DNA from: Paenibacillus psychroresistens
GTDB taxonomy: Bacteria > Bacillota > Bacilli > Paenibacillales > NBRC-103111
Assembly: GCF_009728935.1 (NCBI RefSeq)
Contig: NZ_CP034235.1
Span: 5,655,501 to 5,719,500, forward strand
Reading direction: 5' to 3'
Length of the DNA stretch: 64,000 nt
Shown: in pieces, positions 48,948 to 57,597 of the stretch
How the letters are laid out: every line of letters begins with the position of its first letter
Numbering within the stretch: position 1 is the first letter of the stretch
Position numbers and translations under genes: made by a program
Notes under the pieces: generated by a model
Told to the model about the DNA's origin: nothing
The model's input: only the letters and a program-made list of their open reading frames with translations
The model's database searches: none

Positions 48948-50019
48948 TTCATTATTAGAAGCCTATAATCAAACCACCTTTCCATTAATTGGCCACAGCA
49001 AAAGAAATATTCAAATATTAAAAGAAGCATTAAACGATTCAGATGAGAGCATGGATAGTGATGTTTACGGTAAAGGCAAGCTGATAGAGGATTTTCAAAA
49101 TAATATGGCAGAGTATTTAGGTAAAGAATCCGCGGTATTTTTCCCTAGTGGGACCATGGCTCAGCAAATTGCTTTAAGAATATGGTGTGATAAAAAGGGG
49201 CTAAAAAAAGTTGCCTATCATCCCTTATGTCATCTAGAAATTCATGAAGAAGATGGGCTCAAAGAACTGCATCACATTGAGTCCATTTTATTAGCGGATC
49301 ATAGTAGAACGGTTCAATTAGAGGATGTACTGAGCATGAACGAAGACGTCTCATGCTTATTACTGGAATTGCCTCAACGCGAGATTGGTGGACAGTTGCC
49401 TGATTATGCAGATCTTGAAGCCATCTCCGCCTATTGCCGTGAAAAAGGGATCATGCTGCACCTAGATGGTGCAAGACTTTTTGAAATATTACCCTATTTT
49501 CAAAAGTCAGCCGCTGAAATTTGCAAGCTTTTTGATAGTGTTTATGTTTCATTTTACAAAGGTATTGGTGGGATTGCAGGTGCAATTCTTGCTGGCGATG
49601 AAGCTTTTACAAAGGAATCAAAAGTTTGGAAAAGGCGCCATGGGGGCGACCTAATTAGCCTGTATCCTTATATCATCAGCGCAGATTATTATTTCAAACA
49701 AAGATTGCCTAAAATGGGGCAGTATTACGAAGAGGCTAGAGAGCTGGCTGGGTTTTATAATCAATGTCATGCCATTATAACGAAGCCATTAGTACCTGTT
49801 TCTAATATGTTCCATGTCCATCTCGATGTGACAAAAGCTAAGCTTGAAGCAATTTTGTTAGCCATTTATGAAGAGACTAGTATCGGTTTAACTCCTAGTA
49901 TCAGAGAATTAAGCGAGTCAAGCTGTTATTTCGAAGTTCATATCGGTGAGCGGTATGCCAATGTGCCTAAAGCAGGAATAAAGCAAGTTTTTCAAATGCT
50001 TGATGAGAGAATAAGATAG
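48934..50019 (+). CDS. Threonine-aldolase-like PLP-dependent enzyme
   Basis: The protein has 361 residues from the ATG at 48934 (AAAGGAG 10 nt before); the longer frame back to 48814 lies inside the MFS gene. It belongs to the beta-eliminating lyase/threonine aldolase group: AVFFPSGTMAQQIALRIW (cofactor phosphate loop), LHLDGARLFE with the cofactor-binding Asp, and VSFYKGIGGIAG with the Schiff-base Lys209. Such enzymes split beta-hydroxy amino acids to glycine and an aldehyde. This one has some divergence in the central loops (residues near 100-130), so the exact substrate is open. It overlaps the MFS gene by 14 nt. Confidence 0.82.
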   Translation: MSVDNSLLEAYNQTTFPLIGHSKRNIQILKEALNDSDESMDSDVYGKGKLIEDFQNNMAEYLGKESAVFFPSGTMAQQIALRIWCDKKGLKKVAYHPLCHLEIHEEDGLKELHHIESILLADHSRTVQLEDVLSMNEDVSCLLLELPQREIGGQLPDYADLEAISAYCREKGIMLHLDGARLFEILPYFQKSAAEICKLFDSVYVSFYKGIGGIAGAILAGDEAFTKESKVWKRRHGGDLISLYPYIISADYYFKQRLPKMGQYYEEARELAGFYNQCHAIITKPLVPVSNMFHVHLDVTKAKLEAILLAIYEETSIGLTPSIRELSESSCYFEVHIGERYANVPKAGIKQVFQMLDERIR

Positions 50020-50031
50020 GCAGACTTAAGA

Positions 50032-50060
50032 ATTAAAATAAACCGCCCTATTAAGGGCGG
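50032..50060 (-). terminator. Terminator of the aldo/keto reductase gene
   Basis: CCGCCCT and AGGGCGG form a 7-bp stem with a 4-nt loop. On the minus strand TTTATTTTAATT follows; on the plus strand there is no U-tract. Confidence 0.8.
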
Positions 50061-50094
50061 CAAGTTGTTGAAGAATCTATTTACATGCAATACT

Positions 50095-51075
50095 CTACCA
50101 AGCGTAAGCGCGTGGAGCGTCGCCGCCAGGACCTGGAAAAATCTCATCCAGCCTATTTAAAGTAGCTTCCTCGAATTTAATCTCAACTACACGAAGTGAT
50201 TTCTCAAATTGCTCAATTGTACGTGGTCCAATGATTGGTGCTGTCATGGAAGGCTGAACCAATGTCCAGGCTAATGCCACATTGGCTTCACTCTCGCCAA
50301 GCTCCTTGCATAAGGCCGAAAATGCCTCAAGCTGTGGACGAAACTTTTCTACACGTGTCTGATCACTAGCTCGCTTGGAACCCGCAACAGGAACTAAGGC
50401 ATTTCCGCTCAACAATCCTCCATCTAAAGGACTCCAAGCAATCACACCAATACCAAGCTCTTCAGCTGCAGGCAGCACCTCAAGTTCAGGCAATCTGCAA
50501 AGCAAGCTGTATTTGTGCTGCTCCGATATCAAGCCAAGAATATGCTTTGATTTCGCTTCATATTGGGCTTTAACCAAATCACGGCCGGCAAAATTGCTTG
50601 AACCGACATAACCAATTTTTCCCTGATAAATCGCAACCTGGAAAGCTTCCCAAAGCTCATCCCAAGAGACATTACGATCCACGTGATGCATCTGATAAAG
50701 CTCGATATGATCGGTTTGAAGTCGACGCAAAGAGCTTTCAAGATGACGTTTTATTTTGTAAGCGGATAAACCCCCATCTCTGTTGGGGCCGTCGCTGGCT
50801 TCATGCATATCTCCGTACACTTTAGTTGCTAGAACAACCTTCTCACGACGACCGCCACCTTGCGCAAACCATTTGCCAATAATCTCTTCTGTACGTCCAG
50901 AGTTCTCACCCCAGCCATAAATATTAGCGGTATCAAAAAAGTTAATTCCTGCATCTATCGCAGCATCCATAATCCGGAATGCTTCTTTCTCATCTGTGTC
51001 TACACCGAAGTTCATCGTGCCCAGGCAAAGCTTGCTTACTTTTAAACCGGACCGTCCCAAATAACTATATTTCAT
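50095..51075 (-). CDS. Aldo/keto reductase
   Basis: The protein has 326 residues. The catalytic tetrad is complete: Asp48 and Tyr53 (FFDTANIYG), Lys86 (LATKVYG) and His131 (YQMHHVDRN). The C-terminal NADPH site has APIIGPRTIEQFEKSLR. It belongs to the YghZ/Gpr-like AKR group that reduces small aldehydes such as methylglyoxal, sugars or toxic carbonyls. The ATG at 51075 follows a GTG at 51078; AGGAGG fits the ATG best, at 7 nt. It is a single-gene unit. Substrate unknown. Confidence 0.9.
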   Translation of the reverse strand: MKYSYLGRSGLKVSKLCLGTMNFGVDTDEKEAFRIMDAAIDAGINFFDTANIYGWGENSGRTEEIIGKWFAQGGGRREKVVLATKVYGDMHEASDGPNRDGGLSAYKIKRHLESSLRRLQTDHIELYQMHHVDRNVSWDELWEAFQVAIYQGKIGYVGSSNFAGRDLVKAQYEAKSKHILGLISEQHKYSLLCRLPELEVLPAAEELGIGVIAWSPLDGGLLSGNALVPVAGSKRASDQTRVEKFRPQLEAFSALCKELGESEANVALAWTLVQPSMTAPIIGPRTIEQFEKSLRVVEIKFEEATLNRLDEIFPGPGGDAPRAYAW

Positions 51076-51223
51076 CACAAATCCTCCTCAATCCCATTTT
51101 AATACATTCTCATTGTAACCTAACCTCAAAAAGAACATAAGTACGCACTTTCTTTATACAAGGTTCAGCTTACGTTAGCTGCTCACCTTTAAGTAAGTGC
51201 TAGCTCTATGACTACATTTAGAA

Positions 51224-52447
51224 TTACTTGGAAATCCCTCTAAATTCCATTGGAGCTTTCCCAGTGTGCTTTCTGATTATTTCAGCAAAATAAGTCTGAT
51301 CTGAATAACCAACCATTTCAGCAACCTCATATATTTTATATCGAACATCTGATAATAATTCGATCGCTTTGTTTATGCGCAATAAAGTTAGGTATTGGAT
51401 ATAACTCTCACCAGTTCCGCGAAAAAGCAAGCTTAAATGACCTGGAGTCACATAAACGTGGTTGGAAACTTCTTTTAAAGTAATACTGCGATGGAAATTT
51501 TTCATTATATAGCTTTTTGCAGCCTGAACAACAATATTATCTGATTCTACAATACTATCTTCATTACCTGATTTCCCTAAGAATTGCTTAGCCATTTTTG
51601 TTGAATGCCAAATCTCTGTTGCTTCCTGTACTGTTTTTCCCACTCCTAATGATAGTGTAGAGCTAAATAGCCCGCTAAATTTCATTAATTGAAGTTTAAC
51701 TTGAATCAGATCTTTTCTAGGTGATGGCTTCTTCGAAAGCAAACAACACTCTGCATTCTTTTTGTTTACAGAATGATAACCTAGCCCTTTGCGGTCCCAA
51801 ATGTCATCCAGAATATTATCTAATGAAAAAGTGATTAACTTTAATTCTCGGTCAGTTAAACCATGTATGTTGAAGGATATAGGATCAAGTCGAATAATCG
51901 CTATCGTATATTCATTTCCATCCAGTAAAATCCCACATTCAGAGCAGCCTAGTTCAATTTCATCAGCTGCAAGCTTAACATGAAACAACTTCGTCAAAAA
52001 CTCTTCTCGAAGCAGCTTAGAGTATAACCCTTCTTTTTGAATGAGAACGGCATTTCTAAGCTGCGCCTCTTTCATAACATCTAATTTTGAAACCAATTTC
52101 GCGAATGACTTAACCAGTTCATCCTTTTGAAGTGGTTTTAATAAGTAATCAACAGCTCCATTCCCCAATGCTTTTTGCGCATAATTGAAGTTATTGCAGC
52201 CAGATAAAATGATGACTCGAATAAAAGGATGCTTTTGCTGCAAAATATGAATTAATTCAATTCCATCCATAAATGGCATCCGAATGTCTGTCAAAACAAT
52301 ATCGATTTGGTGCTCTGAAATAAATTGTAAAGCATCCAGACCATGTATAGCACATCCGATTAATTGTACTCCCATCATATGCCAAGGAATCGCCGATAAA
52401 TCTTCACGCATTTTACTTTCGTCATCAACAATAAGCAAATTATACAT
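51224..52447 (-). CDS. AraC-type response regulator
   Basis: The protein has 407 residues. The receiver domain keeps Asp8, Asp9, the phosphoacceptor Asp54 (VLTDIRMPFMDG), a Ser at the switch position (LSGCNNF) and the Lys in YLLKPL. The C-terminal AraC double helix-turn-helix (about 300-405) has HVYVTPGHLSLLFRGTGESY and GYSDQTYFAEIIRKHTGKAP. It is the last gene of the second ABC operon, 31 nt after a permease, and is therefore separated from the only kinase of the cluster. It may share that kinase with the regulator at 57598 or act as a second, feed-forward regulator. Confidence 0.88.
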   Translation of the reverse strand: MYNLLIVDDESKMREDLSAIPWHMMGVQLIGCAIHGLDALQFISEHQIDIVLTDIRMPFMDGIELIHILQQKHPFIRVIILSGCNNFNYAQKALGNGAVDYLLKPLQKDELVKSFAKLVSKLDVMKEAQLRNAVLIQKEGLYSKLLREEFLTKLFHVKLAADEIELGCSECGILLDGNEYTIAIIRLDPISFNIHGLTDRELKLITFSLDNILDDIWDRKGLGYHSVNKKNAECCLLSKKPSPRKDLIQVKLQLMKFSGLFSSTLSLGVGKTVQEATEIWHSTKMAKQFLGKSGNEDSIVESDNIVVQAAKSYIMKNFHRSITLKEVSNHVYVTPGHLSLLFRGTGESYIQYLTLLRINKAIELLSDVRYKIYEVAEMVGYSDQTYFAEIIRKHTGKAPMEFRGISK

Positions 52448-52478
52448 CAGATCACCTCGCTAATACCCATTTGGCATT

Positions 52479-53318
52479 TTATCCTTTAATTCCAGTCAAG
52501 GCTATCCCCTGAATAAAATATTTTTGAGCAAAAGAAAACATTATCACCGGAATAAGGATACACAATGATGCCCCCGCCATTTGAAGCCCATAATTTGCTC
52601 CAGCTTCTCCTTGAAAATATTGCAAGCCTACGGTTAACATTTGTTTTTTCATACTGCTAATAAACAAAAATGGGCTTACAAAATCATTCCAGAGCCAAAT
52701 AAATGTAAATAAAGACATCGTAATTAAAGCAGGAACACAAAGCGGAAGTACAATTTTATAATAGATTTTGAAATGTGAGCAGCCATCCACAATCGCTGAT
52801 TCGGAGAGCTCATCGGGCACACCCATAAAAAATTGACGCAATAAGAACAGGAAAAATACATCAAAGGTTGCCGGCAGAATAATCACCCATTGCGAATCAA
52901 TCAAGCTAATTTGTTTATACATCAAGTACCTGGCAATCACTGTCGTGTCTGAGGGTATTAAGGTAAAGGCTAATAATAGTAAGAGAAGCATTTCCCTAAA
53001 GCGAAATCTCAATTTAGCAAATGCATAAGCTGCCAAGGTTACAAAAAAACCTCTTAACAGGATGGTGATCAAGACGATACGGATTGAATTCCAATACCAA
53101 TGAAAATAAAATCGATGATGAAATAGCGTTTTATAATTACCGGTGAATATTTTCTCTGGAATAATACGCAATGGATCTATAAATACCTGATTATTCATTT
53201 TTAGAGATGCTGAAATCATAAAAACGAATGGAACTACCATAGTTAATCCTAAGATGAGCATAAAAACAGAGTAAATTATTTTTTTAAATTTAGCGCTATT
53301 ATTTAGTAATGTACCCAT
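52479..53318 (-). CDS. Sugar ABC transporter permease (MalG type)
   Basis: The protein has 279 residues from the ATG at 53318, which has GGAAAGGA 8 nt before it; the ATG at 53336 is less well placed. It has about six membrane segments, first KIIYSVFMLILGLTMVVPFV. The EAA loop reads ESAIVDGCSHFKIYYKIVLP, typical of CUT1 permeases. It overlaps the preceding permease gene by 16 nt. As in the first cluster there is no ATPase gene. Confidence 0.88.
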   Translation of the reverse strand: MGTLLNNSAKFKKIIYSVFMLILGLTMVVPFVFMISASLKMNNQVFIDPLRIIPEKIFTGNYKTLFHHRFYFHWYWNSIRIVLITILLRGFFVTLAAYAFAKLRFRFREMLLLLLLAFTLIPSDTTVIARYLMYKQISLIDSQWVIILPATFDVFFLFLLRQFFMGVPDELSESAIVDGCSHFKIYYKIVLPLCVPALITMSLFTFIWLWNDFVSPFLFISSMKKQMLTVGLQYFQGEAGANYGLQMAGASLCILIPVIMFSFAQKYFIQGIALTGIKG

Positions 53319-54238
53319 CTTTTTTGTCCTTTCCATTGAATGATGGTTACGATTAGAATTATCAAGAATAGGATAATCGCTTGAGCAGATGCGTAACTAA
53401 AACGGTTATACGTAAATGCCTCCTCATAAATATTAAAAGAAATTACCTTAGTGGAAATTCCTGGGCCACCATTGGTCATTGATTTAATCGAAGCATAATT
53501 TTGCAAGGAAGTAATAATGCTAATAATGACTAAGAAGAATGAGGTCGGTGAGACTAAAGGTAACGTAATGCGGCGCAATTTCTGAAATCGGCTCGCGCCA
53601 TCTATTTCGGCAGCTTCATATAAATCTTGGGGAACAGCTTGAAGAGCAGCTAGATAGACGATTGCATGAAAAGCCAAGCCCTGCCAAATATTGATTAAAA
53701 CCACTGTAGCAAGTGCTGATTCCGTGCCCATAAGCCACATTGAAGGCTTTAATCCGCTCCAAATTAGCAGTTTATTGATGGGTCCGTCTGTTGGATCCAA
53801 GAGAATTGACCATACCATTGCGATTGCTACAATATTAGAAACATACGGCATCAATACCATACTTCTGGTTAAAAAACGCAAATAAAAAGTGCGATTTAAC
53901 AGGAGAGCAAAGAGTAAAGACACAATCATAATCCCAGGAACGTACATTAGAATGTAGTATAAGCTTGTTAAATACGCATTAATCGAGTTTATATCTGTCA
54001 TAATATCCAGATAGTTTTTGAAGCCTGTAAATTGATAAGTTCCCAGATCTTTAAAACTCCGATAATCCATTAAACTGATTAAAAAAGCATACACTATTGG
54101 AAACAAGTTAAAACCCAGAAATCCAGTTACAAATGGTAGAATGAACCAAAAAGCCGCTTTTTTTTCTTGTTTTGCCAAACCAAATGCCCGCTTCTTTTTA
54201 ACAACAGCCTGAACGCTTTTGACATCTATCATCTCCAT
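53303..54238 (-). CDS. Sugar ABC transporter permease (MalF/LplB type)
   Basis: The protein has 311 residues with AGAAGGTG before the ATG. After a Lys-rich N-terminus the first membrane segment is AAFWFILPFVTGFLGFNLFP, and the EAA loop reads YEAAEIDGASRFQKLRRITL followed by PLVSP. It is the MalF-type half of the CUT1 channel with the MalG-type permease next to it. It lies 79 nt after the solute-binding protein gene, and a hairpin sits in that gap. Confidence 0.88.
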   Translation of the reverse strand: MEMIDVKSVQAVVKKKRAFGLAKQEKKAAFWFILPFVTGFLGFNLFPIVYAFLISLMDYRSFKDLGTYQFTGFKNYLDIMTDINSINAYLTSLYYILMYVPGIMIVSLLFALLLNRTFYLRFLTRSMVLMPYVSNIVAIAMVWSILLDPTDGPINKLLIWSGLKPSMWLMGTESALATVVLINIWQGLAFHAIVYLAALQAVPQDLYEAAEIDGASRFQKLRRITLPLVSPTSFFLVIISIITSLQNYASIKSMTNGGPGISTKVISFNIYEEAFTYNRFSYASAQAIILFLIILIVTIIQWKGQKRWVHY

Positions 54239-54270
54239 GTGAAATCACCTTCTCAATATCTATTTATTGT

Positions 54271-54295
54271 AAAAGGGGTCAAATTGACCCCTTTT
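54271..54295 (-). terminator. Intra-operon hairpin between binding protein and permease
   Basis: AAAAGGGGTC and GACCCCTTTT form a 10-bp stem with a 5-nt loop; on the minus strand only TTTT follows. In ABC operons such hairpins commonly raise the level of binding-protein mRNA relative to the permeases by partial termination or 3' protection. Confidence 0.6.
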
Positions 54296-54317
54296 AGCAA
54301 ACCATGTTTCATGTTAG

Positions 54318-55709
54318 TTATTTCTTCTCATTGGCAATTGCAGCATCTGCTTTTTCCTTAATCGCTTTAACTGTATCATCTAACGATCTTTTACCAATCA
54401 GGTAAAGTTCAGCTTCCTGCAGGATAATATTGCTATACTCCGTTGCAGCTGGTCCAATAATTTTCTCCTGTACATAACCTAGGTTGTTATCAAAGTAAGC
54501 TTTAGATAAATCATCAACAGTTACGTTGCCTTCTGAATCATCTGCAATTTTCTTAAGTGAATCTTTTTGAAGATTTGCATCCGCTAAAGCAGGAACATTA
54601 CCTGACATTTTGGCATTGTTTTCTCCCATATATTTCACATATTCCAATGCTTCCTTAGGATGCAATGATTTTTTATTAACGCCATTGGTAAACGTTACAC
54701 CAAAATTGTTTGTTCCTGCGGTACCGTCAGTTGGAATCTGCGTGACGCCCCATTTCCAGTCAATCGGATAATCCTTCTTGTTGGTTAGCAAACCTGAATA
54801 CCAAGTTCCAATTAAATGCATGCCGTATTTGCCTGACATAAATCCATCCCAAGGCAGTTTTTTCGTTTTAAAATCAATCCAATTCGGTTGAACCTTGTGT
54901 ACGGATCCCAAGTCACCAAATAGCTGCAAGCTTCTTTTGAAGATTGGATCATCATAATTCGAGGTGCCATCAGCTTTATATCCTGAAATATTATTTTGTC
55001 TGGAAAGCATGAACATATAGATATCATAATCCAGCATATAAGATCCATAAATGCCCTTATCTTTGTCCGTTAATTTCTTGGCTGTTTCAATATATTGATC
55101 CCATGTCCAAGAAGCTGGAGGATAAGGAACTTTGGCATCATCAAAAATCTTCTTATTATAAAAGACAGCCCACATCGATGCGGTTATAGGCAACGAATAA
55201 ATTTGGTCTCCCTTGTATTTCGTCAAATACTTGCCATAGATTTTATCCGCATCATAATTATCTGCTTTCATCATGTCATTTAATGGCAAGAGGAAATCAT
55301 TCATTACATATTTATCAAGTATCAATGGATTTGCCAGAGGAATTACATCTGCTGTGCCACCTGAAGACATATCCAGATCGATTTTCTTATAAATATCTAT
55401 TCCATCTCCAGGAACAATCTCAGGCTCCACTTTGATACCTGTAGCTGCAGTGAATGCTGCAACTTGCGCTATATTCGTTTCTTTTGCCCAATCAGCTGCA
55501 CCTGTATAAATTTTGATCGTTACTGGTTCTTTGGAAGCCTCAGGAGTTGCCTCAGGTGTTGCCTCAGCTGCTGGAGCATTAGTAGCAGTCGATGCATTCG
55601 TTGCGGCAGTTGACGCTTCTGGTGTTTTCTTTGTACCGCAGCCCGATGCCACAAGAACTAAAGCAAAAACCGTAAAAAGTATGAAGCTGCGTGATAAATA
55701 ATTTTTCAT
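54318..55709 (-). CDS. Extracellular sugar-binding lipoprotein
   Basis: The protein has 463 residues. The signal peptide ends in the lipobox ASGC with Cys24, followed by an Ala/Thr/Pro/Glu-rich linker and a family-1 solute-binding domain (KIYTGAADWAKETNIAQVAA, then WTWDQYIETAKKLTD near residue 195). It is the receptor of the second ABC system. GAGGAG precedes the ATG. A TATACT at about 55754-55759, upstream of the start, could be a -10, again without a good -35, which suits control by the AraC-type regulators. The sugar is not known, but the nearby beta-helix protein suggests a plant polysaccharide fragment. Confidence 0.9.
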   Translation of the reverse strand: MKNYLSRSFILFTVFALVLVASGCGTKKTPEASTAATNASTATNAPAAEATPEATPEASKEPVTIKIYTGAADWAKETNIAQVAAFTAATGIKVEPEIVPGDGIDIYKKIDLDMSSGGTADVIPLANPLILDKYVMNDFLLPLNDMMKADNYDADKIYGKYLTKYKGDQIYSLPITASMWAVFYNKKIFDDAKVPYPPASWTWDQYIETAKKLTDKDKGIYGSYMLDYDIYMFMLSRQNNISGYKADGTSNYDDPIFKRSLQLFGDLGSVHKVQPNWIDFKTKKLPWDGFMSGKYGMHLIGTWYSGLLTNKKDYPIDWKWGVTQIPTDGTAGTNNFGVTFTNGVNKKSLHPKEALEYVKYMGENNAKMSGNVPALADANLQKDSLKKIADDSEGNVTVDDLSKAYFDNNLGYVQEKIIGPAATEYSNIILQEAELYLIGKRSLDDTVKAIKEKADAAIANEKK

Positions 55710-55819
55710 TTTTCTGAACTCCTCTAATATATAGTTGCTTACAAATCTAGTATATCTAATACATAAACCACCTAAAATTCACTTATTATTCATCCTTTAT
55801 ACTTTTTACTTATGCTTAG

Positions 55820-57565
55820 TTATTTCAGCGCAGGAAAGGTAATTTTTATCTGTGTATATTCATTAATTACACTTTCAATCTGAACGCCATAATTTAGTCC
55901 GTACGTTAATTGAATTCTTTGATGCACATTTCGCATACCGATACCCCTGGCTTTTTGAGTTTCCTCCACATTCATCCCCACTCCATTATCTTCAATGAAA
56001 ATGACCAGATCATCCTCTTGATACTGAATACTTAACACTATTCGCCCATAACCATCCTTGGGTTCAATACCATGAAAAATCGCATTTTCAATAAATGGCT
56101 GCAGAATGAATTTAAGACATTGATAATCCAATATTTCGCTATCAACCTTTACAACCATATCAAACTTATCATTATACCTAAACTTTTGAATGGTAATATA
56201 ATCTTGTATAAAATCGATTTCTTCGCCAATCGTTACGGTTGGGTTCGTATTCTTAAAGGTGTTACGCAATATGCTGCCTAACCTATCTACTATTTCTTTG
56301 ATGCTATCCGATTTTTGAATAATGGCAATCCAACGGATTGTATTTAAAGTGTTATAAATAAAATGAGGATTTATTTGAGCTTGCAGTGCTTGAAACTCTG
56401 CTTCTTTCTTTTTGGTATGCTCATCTGTCCAATCCTCGAATAAAGTTTGAATTCGATCGATCATATGATTAAAATTTGCGCCAAGCAAGCCGATTTCATC
56501 ATAAGTAGATACTTTTATTTTAGTTAAGGTATTATGTGTACTATACTGCTTGATGACCGATGTCAGGTTTTTAATTGGTCTAACTATACTAGAGGAAATG
56601 AAGAACCAAATTAAGCTTGTGAAGATAATGGATATAAAAAAGATCATAGCCACCACTGTGAAAATGGCATTATTATCAATAGTAAGCTCTTTATAAGGAA
56701 TTGTTTGAAAAGCCCACCAATTAAACTTAGCAATATGAAAATAAGCGGTTAAATATTTTTTTCCAGAAATAGTAGATATGTACGAGCCTTTTTCTTGTTT
56801 AATTTGACTCAAAGCTGGATATTCGGAGTTCATTGGTATAAGGGATTGAGTATCGTAGGCAACCTTTCCGTTATTATCAACGATTGTAATGGCTGATTTG
56901 GAGTTAATACTTGATGTTTTTAATAAGTCACCCAAGAAAGACGCATAAAAGCTTATATATACGATTCCCGATTTCTCCAATTCACTGTTCTTTAGCAATC
57001 TTGCAATTGAAAAGACATATTTATTACCAAAAGTTGCATATCCTGCATCATTTTCAGTTAATCCTAAGGATAAAACCTTGCCATCTAGTTTCTTAGTCGC
57101 TTCAAACCAGGGTTTACTCCTCAATTTTTCAAGATCTATTCTGCCAGAATTTTCACCAAAATTAATATTTTTCCCGTTATTCCCTGTAATAATAATCGAA
57201 GATAGCTGCGAAAAAATATGGCGGTGTAAAGAATAGTCTTGCAAGACTTGCTGCACTCTAGAGGCATCGCTGAAATAATCGAAATCATTGCTATAGCTGG
57301 ATGTCAAAACCTTATTAACATCATGATTCACATAGATATATTCAGACAATTCATAAATACTGGTCAATTGATCCTCAACCCCACCACCGACAAAAGTAAG
57401 ATTATCAACAAAGGAGGTACTCACTTTTTCTTCCACAACATTCACTGAAATATTGTAAAACCACAGACTGGTGGCCAACGTCGAAAAAATAATAACAACA
57501 ATAAAAGAGATTAGCAGCTTTGCATGAATGCTTCTTTTGATATTTAATTTGGATAGTCCTCTCAT
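55820..57565 (-). CDS. Sensor histidine kinase (YesM family)
   Basis: The protein has 581 residues from the ATG at 57565, with GGGGAG 8 nt before it. A membrane segment at about 20-38 (LLISFIVVIIFSTLATSLWF), an extracellular sensor of about 240 residues, a second membrane segment near 280-305, a HAMP linker, the phosphoacceptor His401 in QINPHFIYNTLNTI, and the ATPase domain with ENAIFHG and EDNGVGM are seen. It is encoded between the AraC-type regulator upstream and the binding protein downstream. It is the only kinase for two AraC-type regulators in this cluster. Confidence 0.9.
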   Translation of the reverse strand: MRGLSKLNIKRSIHAKLLISFIVVIIFSTLATSLWFYNISVNVVEEKVSTSFVDNLTFVGGGVEDQLTSIYELSEYIYVNHDVNKVLTSSYSNDFDYFSDASRVQQVLQDYSLHRHIFSQLSSIIITGNNGKNINFGENSGRIDLEKLRSKPWFEATKKLDGKVLSLGLTENDAGYATFGNKYVFSIARLLKNSELEKSGIVYISFYASFLGDLLKTSSINSKSAITIVDNNGKVAYDTQSLIPMNSEYPALSQIKQEKGSYISTISGKKYLTAYFHIAKFNWWAFQTIPYKELTIDNNAIFTVVAMIFFISIIFTSLIWFFISSSIVRPIKNLTSVIKQYSTHNTLTKIKVSTYDEIGLLGANFNHMIDRIQTLFEDWTDEHTKKKEAEFQALQAQINPHFIYNTLNTIRWIAIIQKSDSIKEIVDRLGSILRNTFKNTNPTVTIGEEIDFIQDYITIQKFRYNDKFDMVVKVDSEILDYQCLKFILQPFIENAIFHGIEPKDGYGRIVLSIQYQEDDLVIFIEDNGVGMNVEETQKARGIGMRNVHQRIQLTYGLNYGVQIESVINEYTQIKITFPALK

Positions 57566-57597
57566 TTGGCTCTCCCCTGTCCGTACAAACATATTTA

